From: Neobacillus niacini NBRC 15566
Lineage (GTDB): Bacteria; Bacillota; Bacilli; Bacillales; Cytobacillaceae
NCBI RefSeq assembly: GCF_001591505.1
Contig: NZ_BCVA01000005.1
Coordinates: 62,001 to 126,000, forward strand
Direction of reading: 5' to 3'
DNA length: 64,000 nucleotides
A program made the translations under genes and the position numbers. The notes under the pieces are model-generated. The model ran no database searches. It was not told the DNA's origin and saw only the letters and a list, made by a program, of their open reading frames with translations. Positions 16,398-25,869 of the stretch are shown here, in pieces; the stretch's first letter is position 1, and each line of letters opens with the position of its first letter.

Positions 16398-17717
16398 TTG
16401 GCTACAAAACATGAACAGATTCTGCAATATATTGATGAACTTCCTGTTGGGGAAAAAATATCAGTACGGCAAATCGCCAAGGCGATGACTGTTAGCGAAG
16501 GTACAGCTTATCGAGCAATCAAGGAAGCTGAAAATAAAGGCTACGTAAGTACAATCGAACGTGTAGGCACGATTAGGATTGAACGGAAGAAAAAAGAGAA
16601 TATTGAAAAGCTTACCTTTGCAGAAGTCGTTAATATTGTGGAGGGTCAGGTTTTAGGCGGAAAGACTGGCTTGCATAAAACGCTAAATAAATTTGTTATC
16701 GGTGCAATGAAACTTGAGGCAATGATGCGCTATACCGGTCCTGACAACTTGTTAATCGTCGGAAACCGAACTCAGGCGCAGGAACTAGCACTGAAAGCAG
16801 GTGCAGCTGTCTTAATAACCGGTGGTTTTGATACAGAGGACCATATCAAAAAGCTTGCTGATAGTTTAGAAATGCCAATCATATCAACAAGTTATGATAC
16901 GTTTACAGTAGCAACCATGATAAACCGGGCCATCTATGACCAGTTGATAAAAAAAGAAATTATTCTGGTTGAGGATATCCTAACACCTCTTACCGAGACG
17001 TATTATCTTAAAACTTCTGAAAAGGTTTCAAGGTGGCATACTCTCAATCTAGAAACCACCCATAGCCGTTATCCGGTTGTGGATCAGAACATGAAGATTC
17101 AGGGAATGGTAACAGCTAAAGATATCATGGGACAGGAGTCAGATACAACCATCGAAAAGATTATGACAAAACAACCGATGACTGTTTCAGGTAAAACAAG
17201 TGTAGCCTCGACAGCGCATATGATGGTTTGGGAAGGAATTGAAGTTCTTCCGGTTGTCGATGATACGAATCGTCTTGAAGGGATTATTAGCAGGCAGGAT
17301 GTTTTAAAAGCATTGCAAATGAATCAGCGTCAGCCACAGGTAGGAGAGACACTTGATGATATCGTCACCAACCAAATGGTGCTAATGAGGGGAAGAGCTA
17401 AAGGGGAAGAAGTGTATACCTGTGAAGTTACCCCGCAAATGACAAACCATCTTGGTACTATATCCTACGGTGTATTTACTACGGTTGTATCGGATGCTGC
17501 GAACAGGATTTTACGGAGCTATAAAAAAGGGGATTTGGTTGTTGAGAATATGACTATTTACTTTTTAAAGCCTGTTCAGATGGAGAGTATTTTAGAAATT
17601 TATCCAAGAGTCCTTGAAGTGGGCCGAAAGTTTGGAAAGGTCGATGTAGAGGTCTTTAATGATGGAATTTTAGTTGGTAAGGCAATGATGATGTGTCAGC
17701 TTATCGATCGAAATTAA
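16398..17717 (+). CDS. ytoI: DRTGG, CBS-pair and hotdog domain protein YtoI
   Basis: About 439 residues. Order of parts: winged-helix-like N terminus (KISVRQIAKAMTVSEGTAYR), a DRTGG domain (about 85-185), two CBS motifs with HSRYPVVDQNMKIQGMV and GIEVLPVVDDTNRLEGII (about 195-315), and a C-terminal hotdog thioesterase-like domain (325-430). CBS pairs usually bind adenosyl nucleotides, so a ligand-sensing regulator is plausible; the reaction is unknown. TTG at 16398 is preferred as start because GGTGAAGG precedes it; GTG at 16389 is in frame but poorly placed. The order ytkL-ytoI-ytpI-nrnA-ytrI matches B. subtilis. Confidence 0.9.
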   Translation: MATKHEQILQYIDELPVGEKISVRQIAKAMTVSEGTAYRAIKEAENKGYVSTIERVGTIRIERKKKENIEKLTFAEVVNIVEGQVLGGKTGLHKTLNKFVIGAMKLEAMMRYTGPDNLLIVGNRTQAQELALKAGAAVLITGGFDTEDHIKKLADSLEMPIISTSYDTFTVATMINRAIYDQLIKKEIILVEDILTPLTETYYLKTSEKVSRWHTLNLETTHSRYPVVDQNMKIQGMVTAKDIMGQESDTTIEKIMTKQPMTVSGKTSVASTAHMMVWEGIEVLPVVDDTNRLEGIISRQDVLKALQMNQRQPQVGETLDDIVTNQMVLMRGRAKGEEVYTCEVTPQMTNHLGTISYGVFTTVVSDAANRILRSYKKGDLVVENMTIYFLKPVQMESILEIYPRVLEVGRKFGKVDVEVFNDGILVGKAMMMCQLIDRN

Positions 17718-17725
17718 GCAAATGA

Positions 17726-17757
17726 AAAAAGCCGCTTGAAAATAAGCGGCTATCATT
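17726..17757. terminator. Bidirectional terminator between ytoI and ytpI
   Basis: The stem AGCCGCTT / AAGCGGCT has an A run to its left and a T-rich tail to its right. Confidence 0.8.
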
Positions 17758-18065
17758 TATTTAATACTGTAATTCTCTGCTTCTTCTGCGGCAAATGGAA
17801 GATAGTGTTTATACTTTTTGTATCCAACCCAAGTAAACACACCGCCATATGCAATAAAGATGACTGATACAATCAGTGTAACCGTCGTTTGTGAAATAAA
17901 GAATAAATGATTAATACCAAATAAGAAGACAAATAAACCAAGGGCTATATTTGATTTGGCACCTAGCCATTTCTTTTCCACTGGCCGGCTGCTTCGGAAG
18001 TATTTTGTTTTATAAAATAAATAAAAGGCAAAAAGTATGACGATGAAAAAAACTAGAATTGACAT
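17757..18065 (-). CDS. ytpI: YtpI family membrane protein
   Basis: 102 residues with three hydrophobic segments (about 1-18, 38-55, 60-80), a short Lys/Tyr-rich loop near 82-92 and an acidic tail. The length, orientation and position between ytoI and nrnA identify it as YtpI. The function is unknown. The reverse strand shows TTGGAGGAAATATA before the ATG. It diverges from nrnA. Confidence 0.87.
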   Translation of the reverse strand: MSILVFFIVILFAFYLFYKTKYFRSSRPVEKKWLGAKSNIALGLFVFLFGINHLFFISQTTVTLIVSVIFIAYGGVFTWVGYKKYKHYLPFAAEEAENYSIK

Positions 18066-18160
18066 TATATTTCCTCCAAGCCGAAAATTCTCTTGTTAAT
18101 TGTACATATTATTTTAACAAAATACTACCCTTGCTTCAAAACAATAGAGAGGTGATTACA

Positions 18161-19099
18161 TTGAATGAAAAAATTTTAGAAATGATTGAACAATATGAGA
18201 CGATAATCGTACATCGCCATGTTCGTCCAGATCCGGATGCATACGGTTCACAATGCGGATTGGTGGAAATACTAAAGGCCTCATATCCAAACAAAAATGT
18301 GTTTGCAGTTGGAAAAGAAGAAAGATCGCTTCATTTTATGCGCCGTTTGGATTCCATTGAGGATGAAGTTTATAAAGGAGCTTTGGTTATTGTTTGTGAT
18401 ACCGCAAATCAGGAACGGATTTGTGACAGAAGGTATACTCTAGGTGATAAACTAATTAAAATAGATCATCATCCAAATGAAGATCCTTATGGCGATTTAT
18501 TGTGGGTGGATACAACGGCAAGTTCATGCAGTGAGATGATTTATGAATTTTACTTATTCGGTAGGGACAGAGGGTTAAAACTAAATGATGCAGCTGCAAG
18601 GCTTTTATTTGGTGGTATTGTCGGAGACACTGGAAGATTTCTATTTCCAAGTACGACGGACAAAACATTTGCCTATGCAGGGGAACTGATTCATTACAAT
18701 TTTTCTCGTACAGAACTCTTTGACAAAATGTACGAGCGTGATCTCAATATCATTAAATTAAACGGCTATATTTTGCAAAATTTTGAAATGCAAAGTAACG
18801 GTGTAGCTTCAGTCCGTCTTACAAAGCAGCTATTAGAAGAATATAATGCAGTGCCGTCAGAGGCTTCGTTACTTGTAGGAACATTAGGAGATGTAAAAGG
18901 GATTAAAGCGTGGGTGTTTTTTATTGAAGAGGAAGATCAAATTAGGGTGCGTCTGCGTTCAAAGGGTCCAGTCATTAATGGGGTTGCAAGGAAGTTTAAA
19001 GGCGGCGGACATCCACTTGCCTCAGGTGCTTCCATTTATTCATGGGATGAAGTGGATCATGTCCTAAAAGAACTTAGCGAAGTGTGTGACAACTACTAA
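18161..19099 (+). CDS. nrnA: Bifunctional oligoribonuclease / pAp phosphatase NrnA
   Basis: 312 residues. DHH-DHHA1 phosphodiesterase that degrades short RNAs and dephosphorylates 3'-phosphoadenosine 5'-phosphate. Metal-binding motifs are seen in order: HRHVRPDPDAYGSQ near residues 18-31, VCDTAN near 79-84, DHHPNEDP near 103-110 and GDTGRFLFPS near 156-165; the C-terminal substrate loop FKGGGHPLASGA is intact. TTG at 18161 is chosen as start because GAGAGGTGATTACA precedes it and the length then fits the family; the frame open back to 18059 overlaps ytpI. Confidence 0.95.
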   Translation: MNEKILEMIEQYETIIVHRHVRPDPDAYGSQCGLVEILKASYPNKNVFAVGKEERSLHFMRRLDSIEDEVYKGALVIVCDTANQERICDRRYTLGDKLIKIDHHPNEDPYGDLLWVDTTASSCSEMIYEFYLFGRDRGLKLNDAAARLLFGGIVGDTGRFLFPSTTDKTFAYAGELIHYNFSRTELFDKMYERDLNIIKLNGYILQNFEMQSNGVASVRLTKQLLEEYNAVPSEASLLVGTLGDVKGIKAWVFFIEEEDQIRVRLRSKGPVINGVARKFKGGGHPLASGASIYSWDEVDHVLKELSEVCDNY

Positions 19100-19131
19100 A
19101 AAAATCGGTCCAATTTCTGGACCGATTTTTC
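19099..19131. terminator. Bidirectional terminator between nrnA and ytrI
   Basis: AAAAATCGGTCC / GGACCGATTTTT is a near-perfect inverted repeat with T runs on both strands. Confidence 0.85.
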
Positions 19132-19634
19132 TATTCTTCAAAACTAATTTCCAGTTGAATGGAAAGGGTGGTGAAGATAACCATTTCCTTCACCTGCAAT
19201 TTATATCTTTTGTCGTTTAGTTTAACAGGTTTATTTTGAATGATTTTTTTTATTAATTCTTTGCTTTTATAGACAGTGTCAATGTCCTTTGCAATCATCA
19301 TACTAATGTCATCTTTTACGGAGTCTTCGATTTCTGAAACACTTAACATATCCAGTTTGTATTTTTCCCCATTGATTATTTTGATGTTGATTTTTTGAAT
19401 CGTCAACTGCTCAATGGTCCGTTTATTTATTTCCTTATATTCTTCCTGCCAGATTTTTTTTTCGTTTTCTAGGTCAACAATTTTTTCACTTTGCTTTTCA
19501 ATGAGTGAAGTGTGCTCCTCCTGCCATACTCCATAAATATAAATGAAAATACACCAACTAATAGCGCCGCCAATGACCATTCCTGCAAAAAAACGCTGCC
19601 ATGCAGGTCTGCGATAATAAGGAGGAATTCTCAC
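19131..19634 (-). CDS. ytrI: Sporulation membrane protein YtrI
   Basis: 167 residues. A basic Pro-rich start (RIPPYYRRPAWQRF) is followed by one membrane helix (about 17-36), a coiled-coil stretch (SLIEKQSEKIVDLENEKK) and a beta-rich C-terminal part. GTG at 19634 is taken as start (AGGAG eight bases upstream); it overlaps the TGA of ytrH as GTGA. In B. subtilis ytrH and ytrI form a mother-cell sporulation operon needed for spore coat or cortex integrity. Only the linkage, not a motif, supports that role here. Confidence 0.87.
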   Translation of the reverse strand: MRIPPYYRRPAWQRFFAGMVIGGAISWCIFIYIYGVWQEEHTSLIEKQSEKIVDLENEKKIWQEEYKEINKRTIEQLTIQKINIKIINGEKYKLDMLSVSEIEDSVKDDISMMIAKDIDTVYKSKELIKKIIQNKPVKLNDKRYKLQVKEMVIFTTLSIQLEISFEE

Positions 19635-19966
19635 GATATATACTCCTGTGTTAACCAATTAATAATCAGGGCACCTGTCTGGGCACCGCCTAAGGCAGAT
19701 AGAATAATAAGAAGCTGTTTAAAAATGTCCCTCGTTTCCGCATTAAATATCCCTCTCTCAAAGGTGTAAACGGCATCAAATGTCCCGCCAATAGCAGCAA
19801 CAATTGCCCAGATTCTTAAGTCTGTGGACAGCCTGTACACAGCTGTAAGCGGTGGTTGTCCAGTTAGAAAGGCTGCGATTCCGCCAATTAAGGCACCGCC
19901 TAGGATAACGCCCAATGCAATAAAATAGCTCTCAATAAATGTAGGAAAAAAACCAATTTCTTTCAT
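19631..19966 (-). CDS. ytrH: Sporulation membrane protein YtrH
   Basis: About 111 residues with three hydrophobic segments. The first is Gly-rich (FIALGVILGGALIGGIAAFL), and RLSTDLRIWAIVAAIGGTFD follows; both are characteristic of YtrH. ATG at 19966 is preferred; an in-frame GTG lies at 19984. Its stop overlaps the start of ytrI by four bases, so translation is coupled. In B. subtilis it is transcribed in the mother cell under sigma-E. Confidence 0.88.
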   Translation of the reverse strand: MKEIGFFPTFIESYFIALGVILGGALIGGIAAFLTGQPPLTAVYRLSTDLRIWAIVAAIGGTFDAVYTFERGIFNAETRDIFKQLLIILSALGGAQTGALIINWLTQEYIS

Positions 19967-20076
19967 AACCTCAACCGCCCTCACGGAATATCAATACCTT
20001 TATACATTTATATGGACAAACCGCCCTGATTATGATTTTTATAATTAAATGTGAAACGTTGAATTGATAGTGGCAC

Positions 20077-20212
20077 TCTGTTGATTTGTGCGGAAGGCAC
20101 GGAGACTCCTGCGGGAGGACGGGGCAGGGGAGACCCCGCAGGCGCTTAAGCGCTGAGGAGGCTCCCCGGACCGCCCGCGGAAAGCGAAGTGCCAGGAGCG
20201 CAAATCAACAGA
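20077..20212. repeat. Dispersed GC-rich palindromic element, copy 2
   Basis: Outer arms TCTGTTGATTTGTGC and GCGCAAATCAACAGA (one G-T pair). It shares the blocks GGAGACTCCTGCGGGA and CCCGCGGAAAGCGAAGTGCC with copies 1 and 3, but its apical hairpin reads GGCGC-TTAA-GCGCT. It lies in the gap between the divergent ytrH and dnaE, upstream of the likely dnaE promoter region. Confidence 0.9.
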
Positions 20213-20307
20213 CAAATTACATAGCTAGAAAATAAGAACATATTTTCCTTTTTTAGAGTTTAGCTCTATAATGTAGGTAAGAGTTTTTAATGGAAGGGGT
20301 GACAAAA

Positions 20308-23300
20308 ATGTCTTTTATTCACCTTCATGTTTATAGTGCATACAGCTTGTTAACAAGCACAGTTTCGGTTCATGAATTAGTTCAAAATGCAAAGGAAAAA
20401 GGATTTAAGGCGATTGCATTAACCGATCGAAATGTTATGTATGGAACGATTGAATTTTATAAATTATGTCTAAAAAACAATATACAACCAATTATGGGGT
20501 TAACCGTAGATGTAGAAAGTGAACACAGGAAGGAAGAATCATTTCCATTAGTCTTATTAGCTGAAAATGAAAAAGGATTTAAAAACCTTTTAAAAATTTC
20601 TAGTGCAGTTCAAACTAAAGCGTCAAAAGGTATTCCTTTTAAATGGTTAAAACATTATGCAGAAGGACTTATTGCTATTTCTCCAGGAATAGAAGGAGAG
20701 ATTGAACAAAATCTATTAAGCAATCAACAAGAAGAAGCGATAGCAATCATAGAAAAGTTTCAGCTTATCTTTGGCGTAGAGTCATTTTTTCTAGCTGTGC
20801 AAAACCATCAAGTAGAAGAAGAAAAAATTTTGACACAGAGAATCCAGCGTATTGCTAAAGAACTAAGTATTCCATTGGTGGCAACAAATAGAGTTCATTA
20901 CATAGAACAAGAGGATATGTTTGCCCATGAATGCCTGTTAGCCATAAAAAATGGAGATAAACTTCAGGATGAGCACCGAGAAACGCTAGAAAGTGATCAA
21001 TATTATTTAAAAACGGCAAAAGAAATGATAGAAGCATTTCCTGAATTACCCGAAGCGTTAGAGAGCAGTATTACAATCGCTAAAAGGTGCATGGTAAATA
21101 TCGAATTGAACAAAACCTATTTACCTGAATATCCGACAGAGAAAAAGCAGTCTGCAGAAGATTACTTGGAAATATTGTGTGAAAAAGGGTTAATGGAGCG
21201 CTACGGGTCACCTACACAAGAACACTATGAACGGTTGTCTTATGAATTATCGGTCATAAACTCCATGAAATTTAGTAATTACTTTTTAATTGTTTGGGAT
21301 TTTATGAGATATGCCCGTGAACGTGGTATTTTGACTGGTCCGGGAAGGGGTTCAGCAGCAGGGTCATTAGTGGCCTATGTTTTGTACATTACCGATGTCG
21401 ACCCGCTAGCACATCAGTTATTATTCGAACGTTTCTTAAATCCAGAGCGGATATCGATGCCGGATATAGATATCGATTTCCCGGATCATCGCCGCGACGA
21501 AGTAATAGAATATGTTGCAAAAAAGTATGGAGAATTACATGTTGCACAAATCGTAACGTTTGGAACCATGGCCGCTAAGGCAGCAATTAGAGATGTTGGC
21601 AGAGCTTTTGGCTTGAATACAAAAGAATTAGAACAGCTGTCGAGACGTATTCCATCACGGTTGGGAATAAACCTTAAAGATGCATATAAAGAATCACAGT
21701 CTCTTAGAGCTTTTATTGATGAAAGCCCTATGAATCGAAAGCTCTATGAAACAGCATTAAAACTAGAGGGATTGCCTCGTCATACCTCCACACATGCTGC
21801 AGGTGTTGTTATTAGTGAGAAGCAGCTCGTTGAGTTAATTCCCATTCAACAGGGACATAATCATGTTTATTTAACCCAGTATTCAATGGAACATCTTGAG
21901 GAAATAGGCTTACTAAAAATGGATTTTCTGGGGTTAAGAAACTTATCATTAATTGAATCAATATTATCTTCCATGCAAAAGAAAACCGGAAAAAAAGTAG
22001 ACATTAAGACCATACCGTTAAATGATGAAAAAACATTTGAACTGTTAGCAAGAGGAGAGACAACCGGTATATTCCAGTTAGAATCTGAAGGAATGAGGAA
22101 GGTATTATTGCGTTTGAAGCCTTCACGCTTTGAAGATATTGTTGCAGTTAATGCCTTATATCGTCCAGGACCAATGGAGAATATTCCTCTATTTATTGAC
22201 CGAAAACATGGAACGCAAGTAGTTGATTATCCACATGAGGATTTGCAGCCTATACTGGAAAATACTTATGGAGTTATCGTATACCAGGAGCAAATCATGC
22301 AAATAGCATCTACAATGGCCGGTTTTTCCCTCGGAGAAGCGGATTTGCTGCGCAGGGCGGTAGGTAAGAAACAAAAGGATGTATTGGATAGGGAACGAAA
22401 TCATTTTGTCCAAGGTGCTCTAAAGAAAGGGTATAATATTGCACTGGCAAATGATATTTATGATTTAATTGTACGATTTGCCAATTATGGCTTTAATCGC
22501 AGCCATGCAGTGGCATACAGTATGATTACGTACCAGCTTGCCTATTTAAAGGCTAATTACCCCCTTTACTTTATGGCGGGGCTGTTAACATCCTCAATTG
22601 GGAACGAAACCAAAATCGCCCAATATATATTGGAAACAAAACAAAAGGATATTGAAATCCTTCCTCCCTCCATTAATTACAGCGGGTTTTCCTTTCAAGT
22701 AGAGAAGAATGGTATTAGATACAGCCTTGCAGCAATAAAAAGTGTAGGTGCAGCAGCATTAAGAGAAATATTCCAAGCAAGAAAAAGTAAAAAGTTTGAG
22801 GATTTATTCGATTTTTGTACAAGGGTTTCTTCAAAAGCCATCAATCGGAAGACTTTGGAGGTTCTCGTCCATTCAGGAAGTTTTGATGAATTTAAAGAAG
22901 ACCGTGCTGTCCTGCTTGCAAGTTTGGATGTGGCGCTTGAACATGCGCAATTATTTAAAGTGGATGAAACAAGCCAAGTAGAATTATTTCTTGAGGAATT
23001 TCAGCTTAAACCGAAATATGTCCAAGTTGATCCTATTAGGTTAGAGGATAAGCTTTCTTTCGAAAAAGAGGCTCTTGGCTTTTATCTTTCCGATCACCCA
23101 GTCTCTATTTTTGAAAAAAGACTTAAACATGCTGGAGCAAATGGTTTGCTAGAATTATCGGCAGATAAAAAACGTGTGGCTGTTGGTGTTTATATTACCT
23201 CTTTACGGAAAATCAGAACAAAAAAAGGGGATTCGATGGCCTTCTTGAATCTTAGTGATGCAAGTGGTGAAATGGAAGCTGTCGCTTTTCCAGACGTGTA

Positions 23301-23670
23301 CAGAAAGTATTCTCACTTGCTGGAACATGGGAAATTTGCTGTGATAGAAGGAAAAGTGGAAGAACGGGATGGTAAGCTTCAATTTATTATCCAACAGGTA
23401 GTTGAAATGGAAACATGGCTCAGTTCAAAATCTAAGCAGGAATCAATTTTATATCTAAAAATAGGCAATGGAAATCAAGACGAGCAATCATTATTTCAAT
23501 TAAAACGATTATTTAAGGATAATATAGGAACAACTAACGTTGTTTTACATTATGAAAGCAGCAAGAAAACTATCAGACTGGGCAGTGAATTTATGGTTGA
23601 CCCCAGCAGTTATTTTATGAAAGTATTACGTGATTTTCTTGGAGAAGACAATGTCGTTTTAAAAGATTAA
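20308..23670 (+). CDS. dnaE: DNA polymerase III alpha subunit DnaE
   Basis: 1120 residues. The Gram-positive DnaE polymerase extends RNA primers on the lagging strand before handing over to PolC. Domains in order: PHP domain (FIHLHVYSAYSLLTS at the start, about 1-270), polymerase core with GRGSAAGSLVAYVL and the catalytic PDIDIDFPDHRRDEV near residues 385-400, a helix-hairpin-helix/tau-binding region, and an OB fold (about 950-1060). The start at 20308 has GGAAGGGGTGACAAAA upstream; an in-frame ATG at 20290 is less well placed. It lies next to ytrI/ytrH and the malic enzyme gene as in B. subtilis. Confidence 0.97.
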   Translation: MSFIHLHVYSAYSLLTSTVSVHELVQNAKEKGFKAIALTDRNVMYGTIEFYKLCLKNNIQPIMGLTVDVESEHRKEESFPLVLLAENEKGFKNLLKISSAVQTKASKGIPFKWLKHYAEGLIAISPGIEGEIEQNLLSNQQEEAIAIIEKFQLIFGVESFFLAVQNHQVEEEKILTQRIQRIAKELSIPLVATNRVHYIEQEDMFAHECLLAIKNGDKLQDEHRETLESDQYYLKTAKEMIEAFPELPEALESSITIAKRCMVNIELNKTYLPEYPTEKKQSAEDYLEILCEKGLMERYGSPTQEHYERLSYELSVINSMKFSNYFLIVWDFMRYARERGILTGPGRGSAAGSLVAYVLYITDVDPLAHQLLFERFLNPERISMPDIDIDFPDHRRDEVIEYVAKKYGELHVAQIVTFGTMAAKAAIRDVGRAFGLNTKELEQLSRRIPSRLGINLKDAYKESQSLRAFIDESPMNRKLYETALKLEGLPRHTSTHAAGVVISEKQLVELIPIQQGHNHVYLTQYSMEHLEEIGLLKMDFLGLRNLSLIESILSSMQKKTGKKVDIKTIPLNDEKTFELLARGETTGIFQLESEGMRKVLLRLKPSRFEDIVAVNALYRPGPMENIPLFIDRKHGTQVVDYPHEDLQPILENTYGVIVYQEQIMQIASTMAGFSLGEADLLRRAVGKKQKDVLDRERNHFVQGALKKGYNIALANDIYDLIVRFANYGFNRSHAVAYSMITYQLAYLKANYPLYFMAGLLTSSIGNETKIAQYILETKQKDIEILPPSINYSGFSFQVEKNGIRYSLAAIKSVGAAALREIFQARKSKKFEDLFDFCTRVSSKAINRKTLEVLVHSGSFDEFKEDRAVLLASLDVALEHAQLFKVDETSQVELFLEEFQLKPKYVQVDPIRLEDKLSFEKEALGFYLSDHPVSIFEKRLKHAGANGLLELSADKKRVAVGVYITSLRKIRTKKGDSMAFLNLSDASGEMEAVAFPDVYRKYSHLLEHGKFAVIEGKVEERDGKLQFIIQQVVEMETWLSSKSKQESILYLKIGNGNQDEQSLFQLKRLFKDNIGTTNVVLHYESSKKTIRLGSEFMVDPSSYFMKVLRDFLGEDNVVLKD

Positions 23671-23673
23671 TTC

Positions 23674-23701
23674 TTTACAACTCTTTCAGATGTGTTATAG
23701 T
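23674..23701 (+). promoter_or_regulatory. Promoter of the malic enzyme - GntR unit
   Basis: TTTACA (23674-23679), 16 bp, TATAGT (23696-23701). The expected start is near 23708. Confidence 0.6.
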
Positions 23702-23718
23702 GGTAAATGAAGATGGGT

Positions 23719-23731
23719 GTGGTCTGACCAC
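23719..23731 (+). promoter_or_regulatory. GntR/FadR-type operator, site 1
   Basis: GTGGTCTGACCAC is a palindrome of six-base arms around a central T, with the TGGT-N3-ACCA core of FadR-subfamily GntR operators. It lies about 11-23 bases after the predicted start of the malic enzyme transcript, a place suited to repression. An identical 11-bp core lies upstream of accD. Confidence 0.65.
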
Positions 23732-23798
23732 TAAAAAACGGACTAGGATTATTGTATTTAATGATATCTTTTTGTACTAATTTAAGGGGTGACAAATC

Positions 23799-25037
23799 TT
23801 GACATTACGGGAAGAAGCACTACACATGCATCGAATTAACAAGGGAAAGCTTGAGTCAAAATCAAAAGTACCAGTAAGAAATGCCAAGGATTTAAGTTTA
23901 GCGTATTCTCCGGGCGTTGCCGAACCGTGTAAAGATATTTATGAAAAGCCAGAAACGGTTTACGATTACACGATGAAAGGCAATATGGTTGCTGTAGTGA
24001 CAGATGGTACAGCAGTCTTAGGTCTTGGAAATATTGGACCGGAAGCTGCACTTCCAGTAATGGAAGGTAAAGCAGTTTTATTCAAAAGCTTTGCCGGCGT
24101 CGATGCCTTCCCAATTTGCTTAAACACAACCGATGTCGAAAAAATAATTGAAACCGTTAAGTTGCTCGAGCCAACATTTGGCGGTGTGAATCTCGAAGAT
24201 ATCGCAGCACCAAATTGCTTTGTCATTGAGGAACGATTGAAAAAAGAAGCGAATATTCCTGTTTTCCATGATGATCAACATGGTACGGCTATTGTCACGG
24301 CAGCCGGTCTTGTGAATGCACTAAAGCTGATTAACAAGAAAATTACTGAGATCAAAGTGGTTGCGAATGGAGCTGGAGCAGCTGGAATTGCTATTATAAA
24401 ATTATTACACAGTTATGGAGTAAGAGATATTATTATGTGTGATACAAAGGGTGCTATTTACGAAGGACGCCCGCAAGGAATGAATGACGTTAAGGCAGAA
24501 GTAGCAAAATTCACAAATCGTGATAATCTTACTGGAAGCCTTGAAGATGTCATAAAAGGTGCTGATGTATTTATTGGCGTATCGGTTGAAGGTGCTCTTA
24601 CAAAAGAAATGGTTGCTTCCATGAATAAAGACGCAATCATATTTGCTATGGCAAACCCTTCTCCAGAAATTATGCCGCATGATGCAAAAGAAGCGGGAGC
24701 ACGAGTGGTAGGAACGGGCAGGTCAGATTTTCCAAACCAGGTAAATAACGTACTAGCCTTTCCTGGTATTTTCCGTGGTGCACTCGATGTAAGGGCTACA
24801 CACATAAACGAGGAAATGAAAGTGGCAGCTGTTGAAGCAATAGCCAGCTTAATAAATGAATCTGAGCTAAACGAGGATTATGTCATCCCTGCACCATTTG
24901 ATCCGCGTGTTGCCCCGGCCGTTGCTGCCGCAGTAGCAAAAGCAGCAATGGAAACAGGTGTTGCACGTTTAAAGGTTGACCCTGAAGATGTTAAAGAAAA
25001 AACAAAGAGGCTCGCTATTATTGGTAAAAGTGAGTGA
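23799..25037 (+). CDS. ytsJ: NAD(P)-dependent malic enzyme (YtsJ type)
   Basis: 412 residues, the short bacterial form without a phosphotransacetylase domain. It decarboxylates malate to pyruvate and, in the YtsJ group, makes NADPH. Seen: SLAYSPGVAEPCKDIYE near residues 30-46, the metal/substrate motif FHDDQHGTAIV near 154-164 and the dinucleotide motif VVANGAGAAGIAI near 187-199. The start is TTG, eight bases after AAGGGGTGA. It sits 7 bp upstream of a FadR-type regulator gene and close to accDA, so NADPH or pyruvate supply is tied to fatty-acid synthesis. Confidence 0.94.
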   Translation: MTLREEALHMHRINKGKLESKSKVPVRNAKDLSLAYSPGVAEPCKDIYEKPETVYDYTMKGNMVAVVTDGTAVLGLGNIGPEAALPVMEGKAVLFKSFAGVDAFPICLNTTDVEKIIETVKLLEPTFGGVNLEDIAAPNCFVIEERLKKEANIPVFHDDQHGTAIVTAAGLVNALKLINKKITEIKVVANGAGAAGIAIIKLLHSYGVRDIIMCDTKGAIYEGRPQGMNDVKAEVAKFTNRDNLTGSLEDVIKGADVFIGVSVEGALTKEMVASMNKDAIIFAMANPSPEIMPHDAKEAGARVVGTGRSDFPNQVNNVLAFPGIFRGALDVRATHINEEMKVAAVEAIASLINESELNEDYVIPAPFDPRVAPAVAAAVAKAAMETGVARLKVDPEDVKEKTKRLAIIGKSE

Positions 25038-25044
25038 TTAGTTA

Positions 25045-25668
25045 GTGACGAATACTAAAGTATATCTTGAGATTGTCAAACAGCTAAGAGAGATGATATC
25101 TGCAGATAATTTGAAATCTGGGGATAAAATCCCATCTGAACGGGAATTATCAGAGCGCCTGAATGTCGGGCGCTCTTCCGTTCGGGAAGCTTTAAGAGCA
25201 TTAGAACTGTTAGGTTTAATTGAAACGAGACGTGGAGAAGGCACCTTTATCCGAGATTTTCGAGGAAATCAACTTGTACAGCTGCTTGGAACCTTTATTC
25301 TTCAAGATGAGAAAGCAAAGTTAGATGTAATTGAAACAAAGAACCTAATAGAGATGGATATTCTTTGGTTAGTTCTAAAACGAGCTGATGCAAAGCAGTT
25401 ATTGAAGCTTAAAAGCTTGGTTGAATCCGATCAATTAACGGATGATCAATTTTTTTATCAGCTTATTGAACTGACAGACAATTATTTGTTTTCGAGAATA
25501 TGGTTAATATTAAAGGACTATCACCATTCATTGAGTTTTAAGAAAGTGGAGTATAAACGTGATAGCTATTTAATGTTAATCGAAGCATTGGTTGAAAAAG
25601 ATGAGGAAAAAACATTATCTGCTTATCGCCAATTAAGAAATTTGTCTATTTTAACCGACAAATACTAA
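25045..25668 (+). CDS. GntR-family (FadR subfamily) transcriptional regulator
   Basis: 207 residues. An N-terminal winged helix is clear: DKIPSERELSERLNVGRSSV, then REALRALELLGLIETRRGEG near residues 40-63. The C-terminal part (about 90-200) is all helical and fits an FCD-type effector domain, though short. It starts with GTG 7 bp after the malic enzyme stop, so it is in that operon. The two TGGTCTGACCA sites in the window lie before the malic enzyme and before accD, the genes on either side, so it is the natural candidate to bind them. The effector is unknown. Confidence 0.9.
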   Translation: MTNTKVYLEIVKQLREMISADNLKSGDKIPSERELSERLNVGRSSVREALRALELLGLIETRRGEGTFIRDFRGNQLVQLLGTFILQDEKAKLDVIETKNLIEMDILWLVLKRADAKQLLKLKSLVESDQLTDDQFFYQLIELTDNYLFSRIWLILKDYHHSLSFKKVEYKRDSYLMLIEALVEKDEEKTLSAYRQLRNLSILTDKY

Positions 25669-25748
25669 CAGATTTTGAAGAAATTTTCCTTTATAGTGAT
25701 AGACAAGCAATCAGCCCGATTGAATGTGGGGCATTTTTAATGTTTGGG

Positions 25749-25759
25749 TGGTCTGACCA
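25749..25759 (+). promoter_or_regulatory. GntR/FadR-type operator, site 2, upstream of accD
   Basis: TGGTCTGACCA, identical to the core of site 1. It lies about 110 bp before the accD start codon in the 201-bp gap after the regulator gene. I could not assign a convincing accD promoter around it. Confidence 0.6.
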
Positions 25760-25869
25760 ATTTTAAGGGTTAGGTTTGAATTGTCATTATTTAAGGATAG
25801 ACTTCATTATAAGATGATAAAAACTTTGCCGATTGGCAGATTTTTTCGAACAAAGGAGGTTTGGACAAA

